A stretch of 64,000 nucleotides of DNA from Paenarthrobacter ureafaciens (GCF_004028095.1 NZ_SBHM01000007.1:744001-808000); one strand, 5' to 3'. Counted from the stretch's first letter, positions 25,643-34,512 are shown. Translations and numbers: made by a program. Notes: generated by a model not told the origin, from the sequence alone.

Positions 25643-26416
25643 ATGATCGACCTCACTACGCTGGCGGACCTCACGCCCGGCATCTGTTCCGTCACGCTCC
25701 GCTCCGCAAGTATCGAAGAGGTGGTCAGCGTTGCCTCCGAGGCGGGACTGGCGGGCATCGAGTGGGGAACGGATGCGCATGTCACCGATACCGCTTCCGC
25801 GGAGAAGGCCCGGGAGGCCTCGGAGGAAGCCGGCCTGACCGCGCTTTCCCTCGGCTCCTACTATCGCGCGGGCTCGTTCGGGGACTTCGAGCAGGAGCTC
25901 AAGCTTGCGGAGATCCTGGGCGCACCGAGGATCCGGATCTGGGCAGGCGGGTCGGGCTCAGCCGACGCGGACGCCGAACTCCGGGACGCCGTCATCCGTG
26001 ATGCCCGGCGGGTTGCAGGGCTCGCTGCCGAACGCGGAATCTCCATCGCTTTTGAGTACCACGCCAACACCCTCACCGACTCCCCCGAGGCCACCCTTGA
26101 CCTCTTGGATCGCGTCGGCCAAGGCAACGTGGGCACTTACTGGCAGCCCGCCGTCGGGCTTTCCGATCAACAAGCCCTGGAGTCGCTCCACAAGGTCCTG
26201 CCCCACGTGGTGGGCGTCCATTGCTTCTCCTGGGGTCCGGAAGCTGAACGCCAACCCCTGCGGTCACGGAAGCAGCTGTGGCAGGCAGTCTCCGATGTGC
26301 TGAGGGGCAATGGGAAAGACATGGACGTAATGATCGAATTCGTCGCGGACGACCTCCCGGAAAACGTGCTCAACGACGCCACGTTCCTGCACAGCATCGC
26401 CCTCGGCGAGGACTAA
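25643..26416 (+). CDS. Sugar phosphate isomerase/epimerase-like TIM barrel protein
   Basis: 257-aa AP-endonuclease-2/xylose-isomerase-like TIM barrel. Metal-site segments are visible: GIEWGTDAHV, FEYHANTLTDS with the conserved Glu and His, GTYWQPAVGLS, GVHCFSW and the C-terminal VMIEFVADD Glu. Members are isomerases or epimerases of sugars and inosose-like compounds, or dehydratases; the substrate is not clear here. It lies 45 bp after lysR and may share its transcript. Its last 47 bp overlap the 3' end of the convergent Abi gene. Confidence 0.8.
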   Translation: MIDLTTLADLTPGICSVTLRSASIEEVVSVASEAGLAGIEWGTDAHVTDTASAEKAREASEEAGLTALSLGSYYRAGSFGDFEQELKLAEILGAPRIRIWAGGSGSADADAELRDAVIRDARRVAGLAAERGISIAFEYHANTLTDSPEATLDLLDRVGQGNVGTYWQPAVGLSDQQALESLHKVLPHVVGVHCFSWGPEAERQPLRSRKQLWQAVSDVLRGNGKDMDVMIEFVADDLPENVLNDATFLHSIALGED

Positions 26417-27098
26417 GCCCGGGCACAGCCGCCGAGCCGGCATACCAGGATGGACACTGGCCCTGAACCTCGGTCACTCGGTGGGACGCCTTAACCCAAT
26501 TGCCGACATCGTGAGATCTGCATGCCGATATTCTCTGGATGGCGTCCATGACGCGGTCTATGTTCTGGGAGAAAATCGGCTCATGATGTGCCACCCGGTT
26601 CCTTATGCCACGGACCACGCCCACGTCCCGGGCTAACCCTCGTACAGCGGCCGATGTTCCTTCGCTTTCGGGCACGTTCGGGAACACCGTGGTCAGCAAA
26701 GGATTCCAGATCGCTGTGTCGTACCGGCTGGAAAGCATTTGTTCCCAGAATACGAACTTGAGCTCTGGGATAACTTTGCCTGTTGTGGGGTTCCGGGAAG
26801 CTGCCTGCTGAACATCCCTGCGAGGCTCGTAGCGCCCGTGCTTTTGGGGGACGCTGTACAAAAAACGGTTGTCCCAGGGCCATCTCTCCAGGTACGTCCG
26901 CGTAAGTGCTTCGTGGATGGCGTTCCGAAGCACTACCTCAAACAAGTGCAACGGCAGCAGCAGTGCCGAAGCCAGCTCGGCGTTCCACTCGTACAAGTTG
27001 ATGGCGTCATCGTGGCTGGCGCCTCTGCTTTGCGCCGCACGGTCAAAAGCTGTCAGTCGGGCAGGGGTGATGGCCCTGCGTATCTCGGCGTACTGCAA
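26370..27098 (-). CDS. Abi-like protein with HEPN motif, possible phage-defence gene
   Basis: About 242 aa, resembling the Abi (AbiD/AbiF-type) family found scattered in actinobacteria. It shows LYEWNAELASALLLPLHLFEVVLRNAIHEAL and, at about residues 166-172, RNRVAHH, which fits the R-x4-H ribonuclease motif of HEPN domains. The TTG at 27098 is the likely start, because an open frame to 27281 would run through an intrinsic terminator. Base composition is visibly more AT-rich than the neighbours, which suggests recent transfer. The C-terminal 15 residues lie antisense to the isomerase gene and look like read-through rather than conserved sequence. Confidence 0.7.
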   Translation of the reverse strand: MQYAEIRRAITPARLTAFDRAAQSRGASHDDAINLYEWNAELASALLLPLHLFEVVLRNAIHEALTRTYLERWPWDNRFLYSVPQKHGRYEPRRDVQQAASRNPTTGKVIPELKFVFWEQMLSSRYDTAIWNPLLTTVFPNVPESEGTSAAVRGLARDVGVVRGIRNRVAHHEPIFSQNIDRVMDAIQRISACRSHDVGNWVKASHRVTEVQGQCPSWYAGSAAVPGLSPRRGRCCAGTWRR

Positions 27099-27189
27099 TT
27101 GACCGGACCCGCCTATCTCGGTAGTGTCTTGCGTACACGCTTCGGGTTTTGAGGGCGAAAGCCTACGCTCGGAGATAAAAGAGATTGAG

Positions 27190-27217
27190 AAAATGCCACC
27201 CGATCGGGTGGCATTTT
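27190..27217. terminator. Bidirectional intrinsic terminator
   Basis: A 28-bp perfect palindrome, AAAATGCCACCCGA followed by its complement, with T-runs on both sides (TTTTTC on plus, TTTTCTC on minus). On the minus strand it should end the lacI transcript from 27380. Confidence 0.85.
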
Positions 27218-27379
27218 TCATGCTATCGACGCGCTCCATTCGGACCCAATCCGGCTCAGGCGCCTGTTGAAAACCGGGCACAGCCGCCGAGTTCGCCGCA
27301 ACGCTGCGGTTCGTGGGAAAGCTTGGGGTGTCACTGCAGGTTTCCGGCGAACGCGGCGAAAAGCATCGCCCGGCCGACC

Positions 27380-28417
27380 TCAGGCGGGGTCGCCGGCAGG
27401 GACCTCAGTACTGCGTCGAAGCTTGAGGGACCCCGTGACAGAGCCGCCTTCCGTTGCTCCGGCAGCCAGGCGGCCGATCTCCTCCAACGGCAGGAACACG
27501 GTGGACAGGGCCGGACGGAAGTCGCGGAGGGTTTCAATGTCGTCGAACCCGGCAATGGTGGCGTCCCTCGGGATCCATACCCCCTTGGAACGGAGGGCCG
27601 CGGTAACGCCAATGGCCATGACGTCGTTGACAGCGAAAATGCAGAGGCGGTCCTTGGCTGAGGTGATCCGTTCGGCCAACGCCAGCCCGGCGTCGTAACC
27701 ACCTGCACGGTTGAAGCCGGTCCGGATAACCTCGGCGGCAGGCCTGCCGGCTTCCGCAAGTCCACGCTGGAATCCGCGGACACGGTCGTCCGAGGTAAAG
27801 AGCCCTTCCGGTCCCGCCACCACCACGAACCCAGCGTCGTGGGAGTCTGCAAGTTCCCGGGCCAGATCGGCAGCGAGTTCTTCGTTGGGTACCTCCACTA
27901 CGCGGTAGCCCTCGGTTGTTGAAGCACCCACCACTGGATGGCCGACCACCCCTACACGGCCACCGTTGCGGCAATAGCGGTCCAATTCCGCGGCGAGCCC
28001 GGCATTGGCCAGAGCGTCTTCGTCCCGGGCAGAGCGTGAACCGGCGATCACGATCGAATCAGCCCGCCGCGCCGCAAACGCGGCCACGGCTTCACGTTCT
28101 TCTGCGGGCGATCCGGAGGTGCTGGCCAACAGGACCATGCGGTTTTGCTCGCGGGCCGCACCCTGTACTCCTCGGGCAATCGCCGAGAAATAGGGGTCGG
28201 CGATGTCGTGCACGATGAGGCCGATCAAACCCGAGCTGGACTTGGCCAGCGCCTGGGCCTGCGCGTTGGGGACATAACCGAGCTTGTCCGCAGCCTGGCG
28301 GACCCGGTCGGCGATGTCCTCTGCCGGCTTGCGGGAGGATCCATTCAGGACGCGCGATGCCGTTGCCAGGGAAACCCCTGCCAGGCGCGCTACTTCGCTC
28401 AGTGTGCTGGCGGCCAC
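27380..28417 (-). CDS. LacI family repressor of the divergent DUF993 sugar operon
   Basis: 345 aa. The N-terminal LacI helix-turn-helix is TLSEVARLAGVSLATASRVL (about residues 5-25), followed by the hinge and a periplasmic-binding-protein-like domain with SSGLIGLIVHDIADPYF and FDDIETLRDFRPALSTV. The start is GTG at 28417, with AGAAGGAGG 6 nt upstream; the frame is open to 28504 but without a comparable site. It is divergent from the dehydrogenase-DUF993-isomerase operon, and two near-palindromic operators lie between them, so it most likely represses that operon and itself. Confidence 0.9.
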   Translation of the reverse strand: MAASTLSEVARLAGVSLATASRVLNGSSRKPAEDIADRVRQAADKLGYVPNAQAQALAKSSSGLIGLIVHDIADPYFSAIARGVQGAAREQNRMVLLASTSGSPAEEREAVAAFAARRADSIVIAGSRSARDEDALANAGLAAELDRYCRNGGRVGVVGHPVVGASTTEGYRVVEVPNEELAADLARELADSHDAGFVVVAGPEGLFTSDDRVRGFQRGLAEAGRPAAEVIRTGFNRAGGYDAGLALAERITSAKDRLCIFAVNDVMAIGVTAALRSKGVWIPRDATIAGFDDIETLRDFRPALSTVFLPLEEIGRLAAGATEGGSVTGSLKLRRSTEVPAGDPA

Positions 28418-28487
28418 AACGGCCCTCCTTCTCTGCGTGCGCCCGGGACTGGCGCTAGGGAAATTATGGCAGCATTCCTCCAATTCC

Positions 28488-28503
28488 GGGAAAGCGCTTG
28501 CCA
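28488..28503. promoter_or_regulatory. LacI-type operator 1
   Basis: GGGAAAGCGCTTGCCA, a near-palindrome with the central GCGC/AAGCGCTT core of LacI/CcpA-type operators, 70 bp upstream of the lacI start and shared with the divergent operon. Confidence 0.7.
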
Positions 28504-28536
28504 AGCAGCCACGCCATAAGGCATCATCGATTCAGT

Positions 28537-28552
28537 GGGAATGCGCTTTCCC
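28537..28552. promoter_or_regulatory. LacI-type operator 2
   Basis: GGGAATGCGCTTTCCC, a 16-bp imperfect palindrome (two mismatched positions), 49 bp from operator 1 centre to centre. Paired operators at this spacing could allow looping repression. Confidence 0.7.
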
Positions 28553-28614
28553 ATCCTGCAGACATCCACTGCCCGCACCGTCGCGGCAGGCAACTTTAGG
28601 CACTTGGAGAAAAC

Positions 28615-29784
28615 ATGGGCTTCGAAACAAAGACGATCCGCATCGCCATGAACGGCATCACCGGCCGAATGGGGTACCGCCAGCACTTGCTGCGTTCCAT
28701 CCTCCCCATTCGTGACGCGGGCGGCTTCACCCTGGAGGACGGCACCAAGGTCCAGGTGGAGCCCATCCTTGTGGGCCGAAACGAAGCCAAGATCCGTGAA
28801 CTCGCCGAGCTGCACAAGGTTTCCGAGTGGACAACGGACCTCGATGCCGTGATCAACGATCCCACCGTGGACATCATCTTCGATGCCTCCATGACCAGCC
28901 TCCGCGCAGCCACACTGAAGAAGGCCATGCAGGCCGGCAAGCACACCTTCACTGAAAAGCCCACGGCCGAGACGCTTGAAGAAGCCATCGAACTGGCCAG
29001 GATCGGCAAGGAAGCCGGCGTCACCGCAGGCGTCGTCCACGACAAGCTGTACCTCCCGGGACTGGTGAAGCTGCGCCGCCTGGTTGATGAAGGGTTCTTT
29101 GGCCGCATCCTCTCCATCCGCGGCGAGTTCGGCTACTGGGTCTTTGAAGGTGACGTTCAGGCGGCACAGCGCCCGTCCTGGAACTACCGCAAGGAAGACG
29201 GCGGTGGAATGACCACGGACATGTTCTGCCACTGGAACTACGTCCTTGAAGGCATCATCGGCAAGGTCAAGAGCGTCAACGCCAAGACAGCCACGCACAT
29301 CCCCACCCGCTGGGACGAAGCCGGCAAGGAGTACAAGGCAACGGCTGATGACGCTTCCTACGGCATCTTCGAGCTGGAGACCCCGGGCGGCGACGACGTC
29401 ATCGGCCAGATCAACTCTTCCTGGGCCGTGCGCGTGTACCGCGACGAACTGGTTGAGTTCCAGATCGACGGCACGCACGGTTCCGCCGTCGCAGGTTTGA
29501 ACAAGTGCGTCGCGCAGCAGCGCGCCCACACCCCCAAGCCCGTCTGGAACCCGGACCTTCCCGTCACCGAATCCTTCCGCAGCCAGTGGCAGGAAGTCCC
29601 CGCCAACGCCGAACTGGACAACGGCTTCAAGTTGCAGTGGGAAGAGTTCCTGCGCGACGTCGTAGCGGGACGCGAGCACCGTTTCGGCCTGCTTTCCGCG
29701 GCCCGCGGAGTGCAGCTGGCCGAACTCGGCCTTCAGTCCTCGGCCGAGCGCCGCACCATCGACATCCCGGAGATCAGCCTCTAA
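28615..29784 (+). CDS. Gfo/Idh/MocA family sugar dehydrogenase
   Basis: 389-aa NAD(P)-dependent oxidoreductase. The Rossmann segment is IAMNGITGRMGYR near the N-terminus, where the GxxGRMG pattern recalls DapB rather than the usual GxGxxG; the family's FTEKPTAETLEEAIELAR and the substrate-domain GGGMTTDMFCHWNYVLEG with the catalytic His are present. It should oxidise a hydroxyl of a sugar, glycoside or polyol to a keto group. First gene of a three-gene operon whose next start overlaps its stop (TAATG). The substrate is unknown. Confidence 0.87.
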   Translation: MGFETKTIRIAMNGITGRMGYRQHLLRSILPIRDAGGFTLEDGTKVQVEPILVGRNEAKIRELAELHKVSEWTTDLDAVINDPTVDIIFDASMTSLRAATLKKAMQAGKHTFTEKPTAETLEEAIELARIGKEAGVTAGVVHDKLYLPGLVKLRRLVDEGFFGRILSIRGEFGYWVFEGDVQAAQRPSWNYRKEDGGGMTTDMFCHWNYVLEGIIGKVKSVNAKTATHIPTRWDEAGKEYKATADDASYGIFELETPGGDDVIGQINSSWAVRVYRDELVEFQIDGTHGSAVAGLNKCVAQQRAHTPKPVWNPDLPVTESFRSQWQEVPANAELDNGFKLQWEEFLRDVVAGREHRFGLLSAARGVQLAELGLQSSAERRTIDIPEISL

Positions 29785-30998
29785 TGACGTCCCTTATCCT
29801 CCCCACCGACGACGGCGGTACCCGCGAATACCGCCTTCAGGCGGCCACCACATGGGCCAAACCCGCTGCTCCCCTGACCGCACGGCGCGCTTATGCCGCA
29901 GCCCACGTCATCCCCGAGGTCGCTGCTGACAACACCCCCGGCGCCCCGGCCCAGCTCGACTGGGAAGCCACGCTCGCCTACCGGCATGAACTATGGTCCT
30001 ACGGCCTGGGCGTTGCCGATGCCATGGACACCGCTCAACGCGGCATGGGCCTGGACTGGGCCGCAACCCAGCAACTCATCAAGCGCACCGGCGCCGAGGC
30101 CGCCTCGGTGGTGAGCGGCAACAACGCCGCAATCGCCGGAAAGTCCGTGCGTGACCTCGTTTCCTGCGGCGCGGGCACCGATCAGCTGGACATCGCCGCC
30201 CTTCCGGACGGCGCAGCCGGCATCAAAGCCGTGATCGAGGCCTACCGCGAGCAGATCGCCGTCGTCAGCGTAGCCGGTCCCAAGGTGATCCTGATGGCAT
30301 CCCGCGCGCTGGCCAAAGTGGCCACCAGCGCCGACGATTACCTGCACGTCTACTCCACGCTCCTCCAGGAAGTCGAACAGCCGGTCATCCTGCACTGGTT
30401 GGGCACCATGTTCGATCCCGCACTGGCCGGCTATTGGGGCTCGGACGACGTTTCCGTGGCTACCGACACGTTCCTCAGCCTGATCCGTGAACACGCGGAC
30501 AAGGTGGACGGCGTGAAGGTTTCCCTGCTGGATGCTTCCCATGAGGTTGGCCTCCGCGCAGCCCTTCCGGAAGGCGTGCGCCTCTACACGGGCGACGACT
30601 TCAACTACCCGGAACTGATCGACGGCGACGCCACCCACCACTCGGACGCGCTGCTGGGCATCTTCGCGGCCATCTATCCGGCCGCGTCGGTCGCCCTCCA
30701 GAAGTACGACGCCGGCAACGGTGCAGAGGGGCGCGCCATCCTTGATTCGACGCGTGAGCTGGGAAAGCACATCTTCAGCGCACCGACGTTCTACTACAAG
30801 ACCGGAATCGCCTTCCTGTCCTGGCTCAACGGCAGACAGCCCGGCTTCCAGATGGTGGGCGGACTGCACTCCGGCCGTTCCGTGCTGCACCTCGCGAAGA
30901 CCTTCGAGCTGGCAGACAAGGCCGGGCTCTTGAAGGACCCGTCGCTGGCAGCTTTCCGCATGTCCGATTACCTGCGGATCAACGGGGTGGCCGCATGA
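29784..30998 (+). CDS. DUF993 protein, dihydrodipicolinate-synthase-like
   Basis: 404-aa member of DUF993, an uncharacterised family regarded as related to the DapA/NAL aldolase group. Segments such as VSGNNAAIAGKSVRDLVSCG, VILHWLGTMFDPALAGYWG, DGVKVSLLDASHEV (a candidate Schiff-base lysine strand) and LYTGDDFNYPELIDGD are seen. The ATG overlaps the dehydrogenase stop and its own stop overlaps the next start (ATGA), so all three products are made together. In this setting it probably acts as an aldolase, lyase or hydrolase on the oxidised sugar. The long frame from 29505 is only upstream read-through. Confidence 0.8.
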   Translation: MTSLILPTDDGGTREYRLQAATTWAKPAAPLTARRAYAAAHVIPEVAADNTPGAPAQLDWEATLAYRHELWSYGLGVADAMDTAQRGMGLDWAATQQLIKRTGAEAASVVSGNNAAIAGKSVRDLVSCGAGTDQLDIAALPDGAAGIKAVIEAYREQIAVVSVAGPKVILMASRALAKVATSADDYLHVYSTLLQEVEQPVILHWLGTMFDPALAGYWGSDDVSVATDTFLSLIREHADKVDGVKVSLLDASHEVGLRAALPEGVRLYTGDDFNYPELIDGDATHHSDALLGIFAAIYPAASVALQKYDAGNGAEGRAILDSTRELGKHIFSAPTFYYKTGIAFLSWLNGRQPGFQMVGGLHSGRSVLHLAKTFELADKAGLLKDPSLAAFRMSDYLRINGVAA

Positions 30999-31834
30999 GC
31001 GACTTCTCGCGTCTTTCCCTCAACAGCGCCACCACCAAGAAGTGGACGCTCGCGGAAGCAGTCGACGGTTGCGCACGGGCGGGCATCCCGGCCATCGGCC
31101 CTTGGCGTGACCGCGTTGCGGAAGCGGGCCTGGACAAGGCAGCCAAGCTGATCAAGGACGCCGGCCTTCGGGTCTCATCACTGTGCCGCGGCGGTTTCCT
31201 CACGGCAGCCGATCCCGAGGGCCAGGCAGCAGCACTTGCCGACAACTTTGAGGCTGTCCGCGAGGCCGTGGCGCTGGATACCCGGGAGCTGTTCCTGGTG
31301 GTCGGCGGACTCGCACCCGGGGAGAAGGATGTTGTGGCTGCCCGCCAGCGCGTCGCGGACCGGCTCGAGGAACTGGTTCCCTTCGCCTCGGAAAACGGCG
31401 TGCGCCTGGTGCTGGAACCCCTGCACCCCATGTACGCAGCGGACCGGGCACTCATTTCCACCCTCGGCCAGGCCTTGGATCTTGCCGCGCCCTACGACGC
31501 CAGGGCCGTGGGCGTCGCCGTCGACACTTTCCATGTCTGGTGGGATCCGGAACTGAAGGCGCAGATCGAACGCGCCGGCCGCGACAACCGCATTGCTTCC
31601 TACCAGGTGTGCGACTTCAACCTGCCGATTGCCGCCGATGCGCTGCTGTCGCGCGGAATGATGGGCGACGGCGTCATCGACTTCGCGACCATCGGCACCT
31701 GGGTCAGGGACGCCGGATACACGGGTGACATCGAGGTGGAGATCTTCAACCAGGAGATTTGGGATGCGGACGGGGACAAGGTCCTGGAAACCATGAAGGA
31801 GCGCTACGCGGAGCTCGTGCTTCCGTACGCCTGA
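30995..31834 (+). CDS. Sugar phosphate isomerase/epimerase family protein
   Basis: 279-aa xylose-isomerase-like TIM barrel. Metal-binding pieces are visible in LVLEPLHPMYAADR, GVAVDTFHVWWDPE, QVCDFNLP and the C-terminal GDIEVEIFNQEIW. It is third in the dehydrogenase-DUF993-isomerase operon, joined by an ATGA overlap, and likely isomerises or epimerises the keto-sugar intermediate. A strong terminator follows 50 bp downstream, closing the operon. No transporter gene belongs to this unit. Confidence 0.85.
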   Translation: MSDFSRLSLNSATTKKWTLAEAVDGCARAGIPAIGPWRDRVAEAGLDKAAKLIKDAGLRVSSLCRGGFLTAADPEGQAAALADNFEAVREAVALDTRELFLVVGGLAPGEKDVVAARQRVADRLEELVPFASENGVRLVLEPLHPMYAADRALISTLGQALDLAAPYDARAVGVAVDTFHVWWDPELKAQIERAGRDNRIASYQVCDFNLPIAADALLSRGMMGDGVIDFATIGTWVRDAGYTGDIEVEIFNQEIWDADGDKVLETMKERYAELVLPYA

Positions 31835-31840
31835 GACTTG

Positions 31841-31873
31841 TGATCCGTCAGGTCGGGAATCCCTGGCGGATCA
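31841..31873 (+). terminator. Hairpin downstream of the DUF993 operon
   Basis: TGATCCGTCAGG pairs with CCTGGCGGATCA (12 bp, one G-T pair), just after the stop codon. It lacks a T-run and precedes the stronger terminator at 31884. Confidence 0.5.
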
Positions 31874-31883
31874 CAGCCAAACG

Positions 31884-31925
31884 AGCGGATCCCTGCCAAG
31901 GTCACGGCAGGGATCCGCTTTTGTT
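31884..31925 (+). terminator. Intrinsic terminator of the DUF993 operon
   Basis: AGCGGATCCCTGCC and GGCAGGGATCCGCT form a perfect 14-bp stem with an 8-nt loop, followed by TTTTGTTT. It ends the sugar operon just before the convergent brkB-like gene. Confidence 0.9.
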
Positions 31926-31950
31926 TGTGCCCCCCGGCAGGTCCAGGGTC

Positions 31951-33033
31951 CTAGGAGCTCCGCCCGCTTTCTCCCTTGCCGTGGACTTCACGGATTTCCT
32001 CACCGCTGCGGACCAACTCGTCTTCCTTTTCCTGCATCTTGTCGCTCTTCTTGGTGTCGCGCGGAGGCAGTTGAATGGTCTCTTCGGCTTCGATGCCGCC
32101 CTGCAACTGACGGCCCCGCTCCATCTCGGCGTCGAACTCTGCACCAAACAGGAGGGACATGTTCAGGATCCAGAGCCACAGCAGCATGATGATCACACCC
32201 GCAAGGGCGCCATAGGTCTTGTTGTAGTTGCTGAAGTTGGCAACGTAGAACCCAAAGCCGAGCGAGGCCAGGGCAAAGATCACCAGGGCGATCAGGGAGC
32301 CCATGCTCATCCAGCGGAACTTGGGCTGCTTCACGTTGGGAGTGAAGTAGTAGAGCACCGCGATGATGGCGACGACGATCAGGATCAGGACCGGCCACTT
32401 GGCAATGTTCCAAATGGTCAGGAACGTCTCCGACATACCGATGGCCCCGCCCACTGCTTCAGCCACCGGGCCGCTGAGGACAAGCATGGCCGCCACCAGG
32501 GCAGCGCCAACCACGGCCACGACGGTCACGGCGAGCATGGTGCCGCGCAGCTTGACGAAGCCGCGGCCTTCGTCCACCTCGTAGACTCGGTTCATGGCCC
32601 GGCTAAAGGCCGTGGTGTAGCCGGAAGCTGACCACAAGGCCACCAAAATACCGAAGACCAGGGCCAAACCTGCGGTGTTGGACTTAGTCAGCTCTTCGAT
32701 GGGCTGGCGCATGGCCTCGACGCCCGGCCCCGGCGCGAATTGCTGGACGATGTCCAGGAGCGCCCCGGTCGTCTTCCCGGCATCGCCAAAGATACCGATC
32801 AGGGAAACCAGGGCGAGCAGCGCCGGGAACATGGAAAGGACCGCGTAGTAGGTCAAACCCGCGGCCGCGTCGGGGCACTGGTCCTTGGTGAACTCACGCA
32901 GCGTGCGCTTGGCAATGTACGTCCAGGTGGGCTTCACAAGGTCATTGGGACTGTCCGGCTTCCGGGAGTCCTCGGGAGAAGGGGCAGTAGCTGCCTTCGC
33001 GGTGCTGGTCTTTTCAGTTTCGTTAGTACTCAT
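31951..33033 (-). CDS. YihY/BrkB family inner membrane protein
   Basis: 360-aa integral membrane protein of the YihY/virulence factor BrkB family. It has a polar N-terminal tail, then TYIAKRTLREFTKDQCPDAAAGLTYYAVLSMFPALLAL, six or so helices with ALWSASGYTTAFSRAMNRVYEV and a C-terminal charged tail from about residue 315. Family function is unsettled (once thought to be RNase BN, now viewed as a transporter-like membrane protein). Convergent with the DUF993 operon and upstream of the ROK regulator gene on the same strand with about 130 bp between. Confidence 0.88.
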   Translation of the reverse strand: MSTNETEKTSTAKAATAPSPEDSRKPDSPNDLVKPTWTYIAKRTLREFTKDQCPDAAAGLTYYAVLSMFPALLALVSLIGIFGDAGKTTGALLDIVQQFAPGPGVEAMRQPIEELTKSNTAGLALVFGILVALWSASGYTTAFSRAMNRVYEVDEGRGFVKLRGTMLAVTVVAVVGAALVAAMLVLSGPVAEAVGGAIGMSETFLTIWNIAKWPVLILIVVAIIAVLYYFTPNVKQPKFRWMSMGSLIALVIFALASLGFGFYVANFSNYNKTYGALAGVIIMLLWLWILNMSLLFGAEFDAEMERGRQLQGGIEAEETIQLPPRDTKKSDKMQEKEDELVRSGEEIREVHGKGESGRSS

Positions 33034-33163
33034 GAGGCACCTGTCCGTGGGGGATAGCTTGCGCGAACAACTGACCCAACAATACTAAGCATGCTGATTA
33101 TCACAAGGGAAGTCCGTTGCCCCAATCAGGCCGGCGCCCACGGGCCGGCTTTCACAGTCCGCC

Positions 33164-34375
33164 CTAGGCGGTGCGGTCCGTCACCACCAGGCCCAGCGGC
33201 GACGCGATGACGGAGCGGATCACCTGCCCGGCAGCGCCAAGCAAGGTACCGGCGTGCTTGAGTCCGGACACCTTGAGGTCTTCGGGGCGCACCAGGCCCG
33301 GGGCGTGGCGCTCCACGCTGGCCAACACCGCGGGACGCAGCCACTCGGCGAGTTCGGCGAAGTGACCGCCCAGGACCACGGCTTCAATATCCATCAACCG
33401 GGCTGATGAGGCGAGCGCGACGCCCAAGTACTTTCCGGCGTCGTCCACTGCTTTGACGGCGCGCGGCTCCTTGTCCGCCAAGGCGGCCAGCAAAGCTGCC
33501 GTCCGTCCGGAGAGTGGACCGGGGGCAATCCCGGCAGCCTCGAACACAGCCTCCTGGCCCGCGAAAGTTTCCAGGCATCCCACGCCGCCGCAGGAACATC
33601 CGGACCCCTCCGGGTGCACCACAATATGGCCGAGCTCCCCGGCCGAACCGCCGGGGCCCGTGTAGAGCTCGGAGCCGATGATGACGCCGCCACCTACGCC
33701 TACTTCGCCGGAGACGTAGAGGAAATCGGGCTGGCCTGCCCCGTACCAAAGCTCGCCCAAGGCAGCGCTGTTGGCCTCATTGGACAAGCGGACACCCAGC
33801 GGCACATCACCCAGCAGCGCGTCCACGTTCAATTGCTCATGCTCCCAATGCAGGTTGGGAGCGGACAGGACAACACTGCGGGCCTCATCCACGAGGCCCG
33901 GAACGGCAAGCCCGCCTCCCAGGATGGCTATGTCCCCGGCAGCCGCGGCGCCCTTCGCCTCGCCGGCAAGTTCTGCGAGCTTGGCCATGACCTCGCCGGG
34001 TTTAAGACCACGGTTATGCGACTCCACAGTGGTGGTGAAGCGGAGGTTTCCCCCGAGGTCCACCAGCCCCACCGCGAGGTAATCCACGTTGATTTCCATG
34101 CCCACCACGCCCCGCCTGGGGCTGAGCTCCAGGCTCTGGCCTGGCCGGCCGCGTTCGCCGTCCCTGTAGAGGCCCACCTCGGAAACGAGCCCGGATTCCA
34201 CCAACTCCGCAACCAGGCTGGACACGGCCGCCTTGGTGAGGCCGGTTGCCGCAGCCAGCTGCGCCCGGCTTGGCTTGGCGTCTCCCGTCCGGGCTATGGA
34301 GTCCAGGACCAGTGAAAGATTACGACGGCGGACGTCACCCACCCGCCCGGGCGCGGCGTTCTCATTCACTGGCAT
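33164..34375 (-). CDS. ROK family transcriptional regulator, XylR-like
   Basis: 403 aa with an N-terminal winged helix (RAQLAAATGLTKAAVSSLVAELVESGLVSE) and a ROK sugar-kinase-like domain with GEVGVGGGVIIG, GGSAGELGHIVVHPEG and the zinc motif CSCGGVGCLE. The ATG at 34375 has AGGAAG upstream. It is divergent from xylA with about 140 bp between, where a promoter is seen, so it most likely represses xylAB in the absence of xylose, as XylR does in Bacillus. It lacks evidence of being an enzyme itself. Confidence 0.88.
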   Translation of the reverse strand: MPVNENAAPGRVGDVRRRNLSLVLDSIARTGDAKPSRAQLAAATGLTKAAVSSLVAELVESGLVSEVGLYRDGERGRPGQSLELSPRRGVVGMEINVDYLAVGLVDLGGNLRFTTTVESHNRGLKPGEVMAKLAELAGEAKGAAAAGDIAILGGGLAVPGLVDEARSVVLSAPNLHWEHEQLNVDALLGDVPLGVRLSNEANSAALGELWYGAGQPDFLYVSGEVGVGGGVIIGSELYTGPGGSAGELGHIVVHPEGSGCSCGGVGCLETFAGQEAVFEAAGIAPGPLSGRTAALLAALADKEPRAVKAVDDAGKYLGVALASSARLMDIEAVVLGGHFAELAEWLRPAVLASVERHAPGLVRPEDLKVSGLKHAGTLLGAAGQVIRSVIASPLGLVVTDRTA

Positions 34376-34415
34376 GGGACTTCCTCGCGGCTTGAAAGTT
34401 TCTTGTCGGATTCCA

Positions 34416-34445
34416 TTGACCATGATCCATCATCACCCATATAGT
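34416..34445 (+). promoter_or_regulatory. Promoter of xylA
   Basis: TTGACC (34416-34421) and TATAGT (34440-34445) with an 18-bp spacer, 67 bp before the xylA start. Copies of TTGAAA at 34392 and 34451 flank it (TTGAAAGTTTCTTG and TTGAAAACTAATT) and could belong to the ROK operator. Confidence 0.55.
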
Positions 34446-34512
34446 TCAGATTGAAAACTAATTGGAGTGCTTTTCTCAGGTGCCTCCGTCCACGCATTGC
34501 AAAGGAGCAAGA

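Noticed and set aside
27098..27281. Longer N-terminus for the Abi-like protein
   Set aside because: It would span a perfect intrinsic terminator with T-runs and adds residues with no family resemblance.
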